DNA from: Staphylococcus ratti
Lineage (GTDB): Bacteria; Bacillota; Bacilli; Staphylococcales; Staphylococcaceae
Assembly: GCF_020883535.1 (NCBI RefSeq)
Contig: NZ_CP086654.1
Coordinates: 1,922,001 to 1,986,000, forward strand
Direction: 5' to 3'
DNA length: 64,000 bases
Part shown: positions 63,557-64,000 of the stretch, piece by piece
How positions within the stretch are numbered: position 1 is the stretch's first letter
Layout: each line of letters opens with the position of its first letter
Program-made: the position numbers and the translations under genes
The notes under the pieces: model-generated
What the model saw: the letters and a program-made list of their open reading frames with translations, nothing else
What the model was told of the DNA's origin: nothing
Databases searched by the model: none

Positions 63557-64000
63557 CGTGCAATATGAAGCACGTAACGAATAATTCTAAATAGATTCAA
63601 GAATAAATTAAAACCCATTTCTCTCGGAGAGAAAGCGCCTCGTTTCATCCTATTAAAATCATACAACGTATAAAGGAGAAAAAGCAATAGCCCAACAATA
63701 GCAATGATGGTGTGATACAACGGATTGTGAATAAACCATCCTACAAGACTAGCAACAATTAATGCTACAAGCGTGACAAATAGGTACTTTCCTAAACTCG
63801 AAGCATCTTTAATCATAAAAAAACCAATGAAACCAAATACGACAAAACCAATAATTGCCAATAAAACATTTTTAAAGAAAACACTAGGTCCTAAATCTTG
63901 TAATGTCGCAGTAAAAGTCGCATAAGATAATAAACCAGAAACAATGGTATACACATGCGACATAATTGGACCGCTAAAACGCGCACGTTGAACGACCATC
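63541..64000 (-). CDS. Bax inhibitor-1 (BI-1/YccA) family membrane protein, partial
   Basis: The visible 152 residues contain about five hydrophobic helices and end in a basic tail (RYVLHIARYVRR). LYTLYDFNRMKRGAFSPREMGFNLFLNLFRIIRYVL is the typical C-terminal segment of the BI-1 family, with the conserved YDFNR. The gene runs off the right edge: family members have about 220-240 residues, so the first ATG in view (63999) is probably internal. Prokaryotic relatives conduct calcium; the role here is unknown. Confidence 0.82.
   Translation of the reverse strand, partial: MVVQRARFSGPIMSHVYTIVSGLLSYATFTATLQDLGPSVFFKNVLLAIIGFVVFGFIGFFMIKDASSLGKYLFVTLVALIVASLVGWFIHNPLYHTIIAIVGLLLFLLYTLYDFNRMKRGAFSPREMGFNLFLNLFRIIRYVLHIARYVRR

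Overview
The window is ordinary low-GC Firmicute chromosome and almost certainly comes from a Staphylococcus. NrdF, NrdE, NrdI, MgrA, NorA, LtaS and YebC read as close relatives of the S. aureus proteins. The gene order (nrdFEI, queF, dtpT, lipid kinase, hisC, opuB-like ABC, recQ, ABC-F, zip, ltaS, pab, que, csbB, mpfA, fru, norA, mgrA, cydDC-like, uppP) also follows the S. aureus segment that runs from nrd to uppP. The species is not S. aureus itself: it has an NAD-type malate dehydrogenase, a TPP-riboswitch-controlled thiazole operon and pxpBC fused into the pab operon, and it lacks saePQRS next to csbB. A member of the hyicus/intermedius cluster is a reasonable guess. I found no tRNA, rRNA, prophage, insertion sequence or CRISPR array.

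Layout. 1-4.8 kb: a CHY zinc-finger gene, then the class Ib ribonucleotide reductase genes on the minus strand behind two NrdR boxes and a hairpin-rich leader. 4.8-9.4 kb (plus): a LexA-like box, an EamA transporter with queF, the DtpT peptide transporter and a lipid kinase. 9.4-17.6 kb (minus): a deoxyribonucleotidase, hisC, an OpuB-type compatible-solute importer, recQ and an ABC-F ATPase. 17.7-25.4 kb: a ZIP transporter, ltaS, and a tight minus-strand operon pabA-pabB-pabC-small membrane protein-pxpB-pxpC. 25.4-27.6 kb: a preQ1-I riboswitch driving queC-queD-queE. 27.7-31.4 kb: a membrane protein, a GlsB-family stress protein behind a SigB-like promoter, csbB and mpfA. 31.8-35.4 kb: the fructose operon fruR-fruK-fruA with a cre site inside its promoter. 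35.6-39.8 kb: ybaK, a GT4/TagF fusion glycosyltransferase and norA. 39.9-48.5 kb: a membrane-protein operon with a CPBP protease, malate dehydrogenase, a CobW GTPase, mgrA and the CydDC-type ABC exporter. 48.6-60.6 kb: uppP and many small membrane, acetyltransferase and hypothetical genes, ending in yebC. 60.6-64 kb: thiF, thiG, thiS and tenI behind a TPP riboswitch whose promoter lies inside the 3' end of a truncated Bax-inhibitor-1 family gene.

Functional themes are dNTP supply (nrd), queuosine precursor synthesis (queCDE plus unlinked queF), folate precursor synthesis (pabABC), thiamin thiazole synthesis, cell-envelope polymers (ltaS, csbB, TagF fusion, uppP), osmolyte and metal transport, and the mgrA/norA pair of regulator and efflux pump.

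The least explained signals are RNA or DNA structure rather than protein genes: the three-hairpin nrd leader, a candidate small RNA after mgrA, the mpfA leader with a four-codon upstream reading frame, and a dispersed palindromic repeat present in six copies. No convincing new multi-gene system was found.
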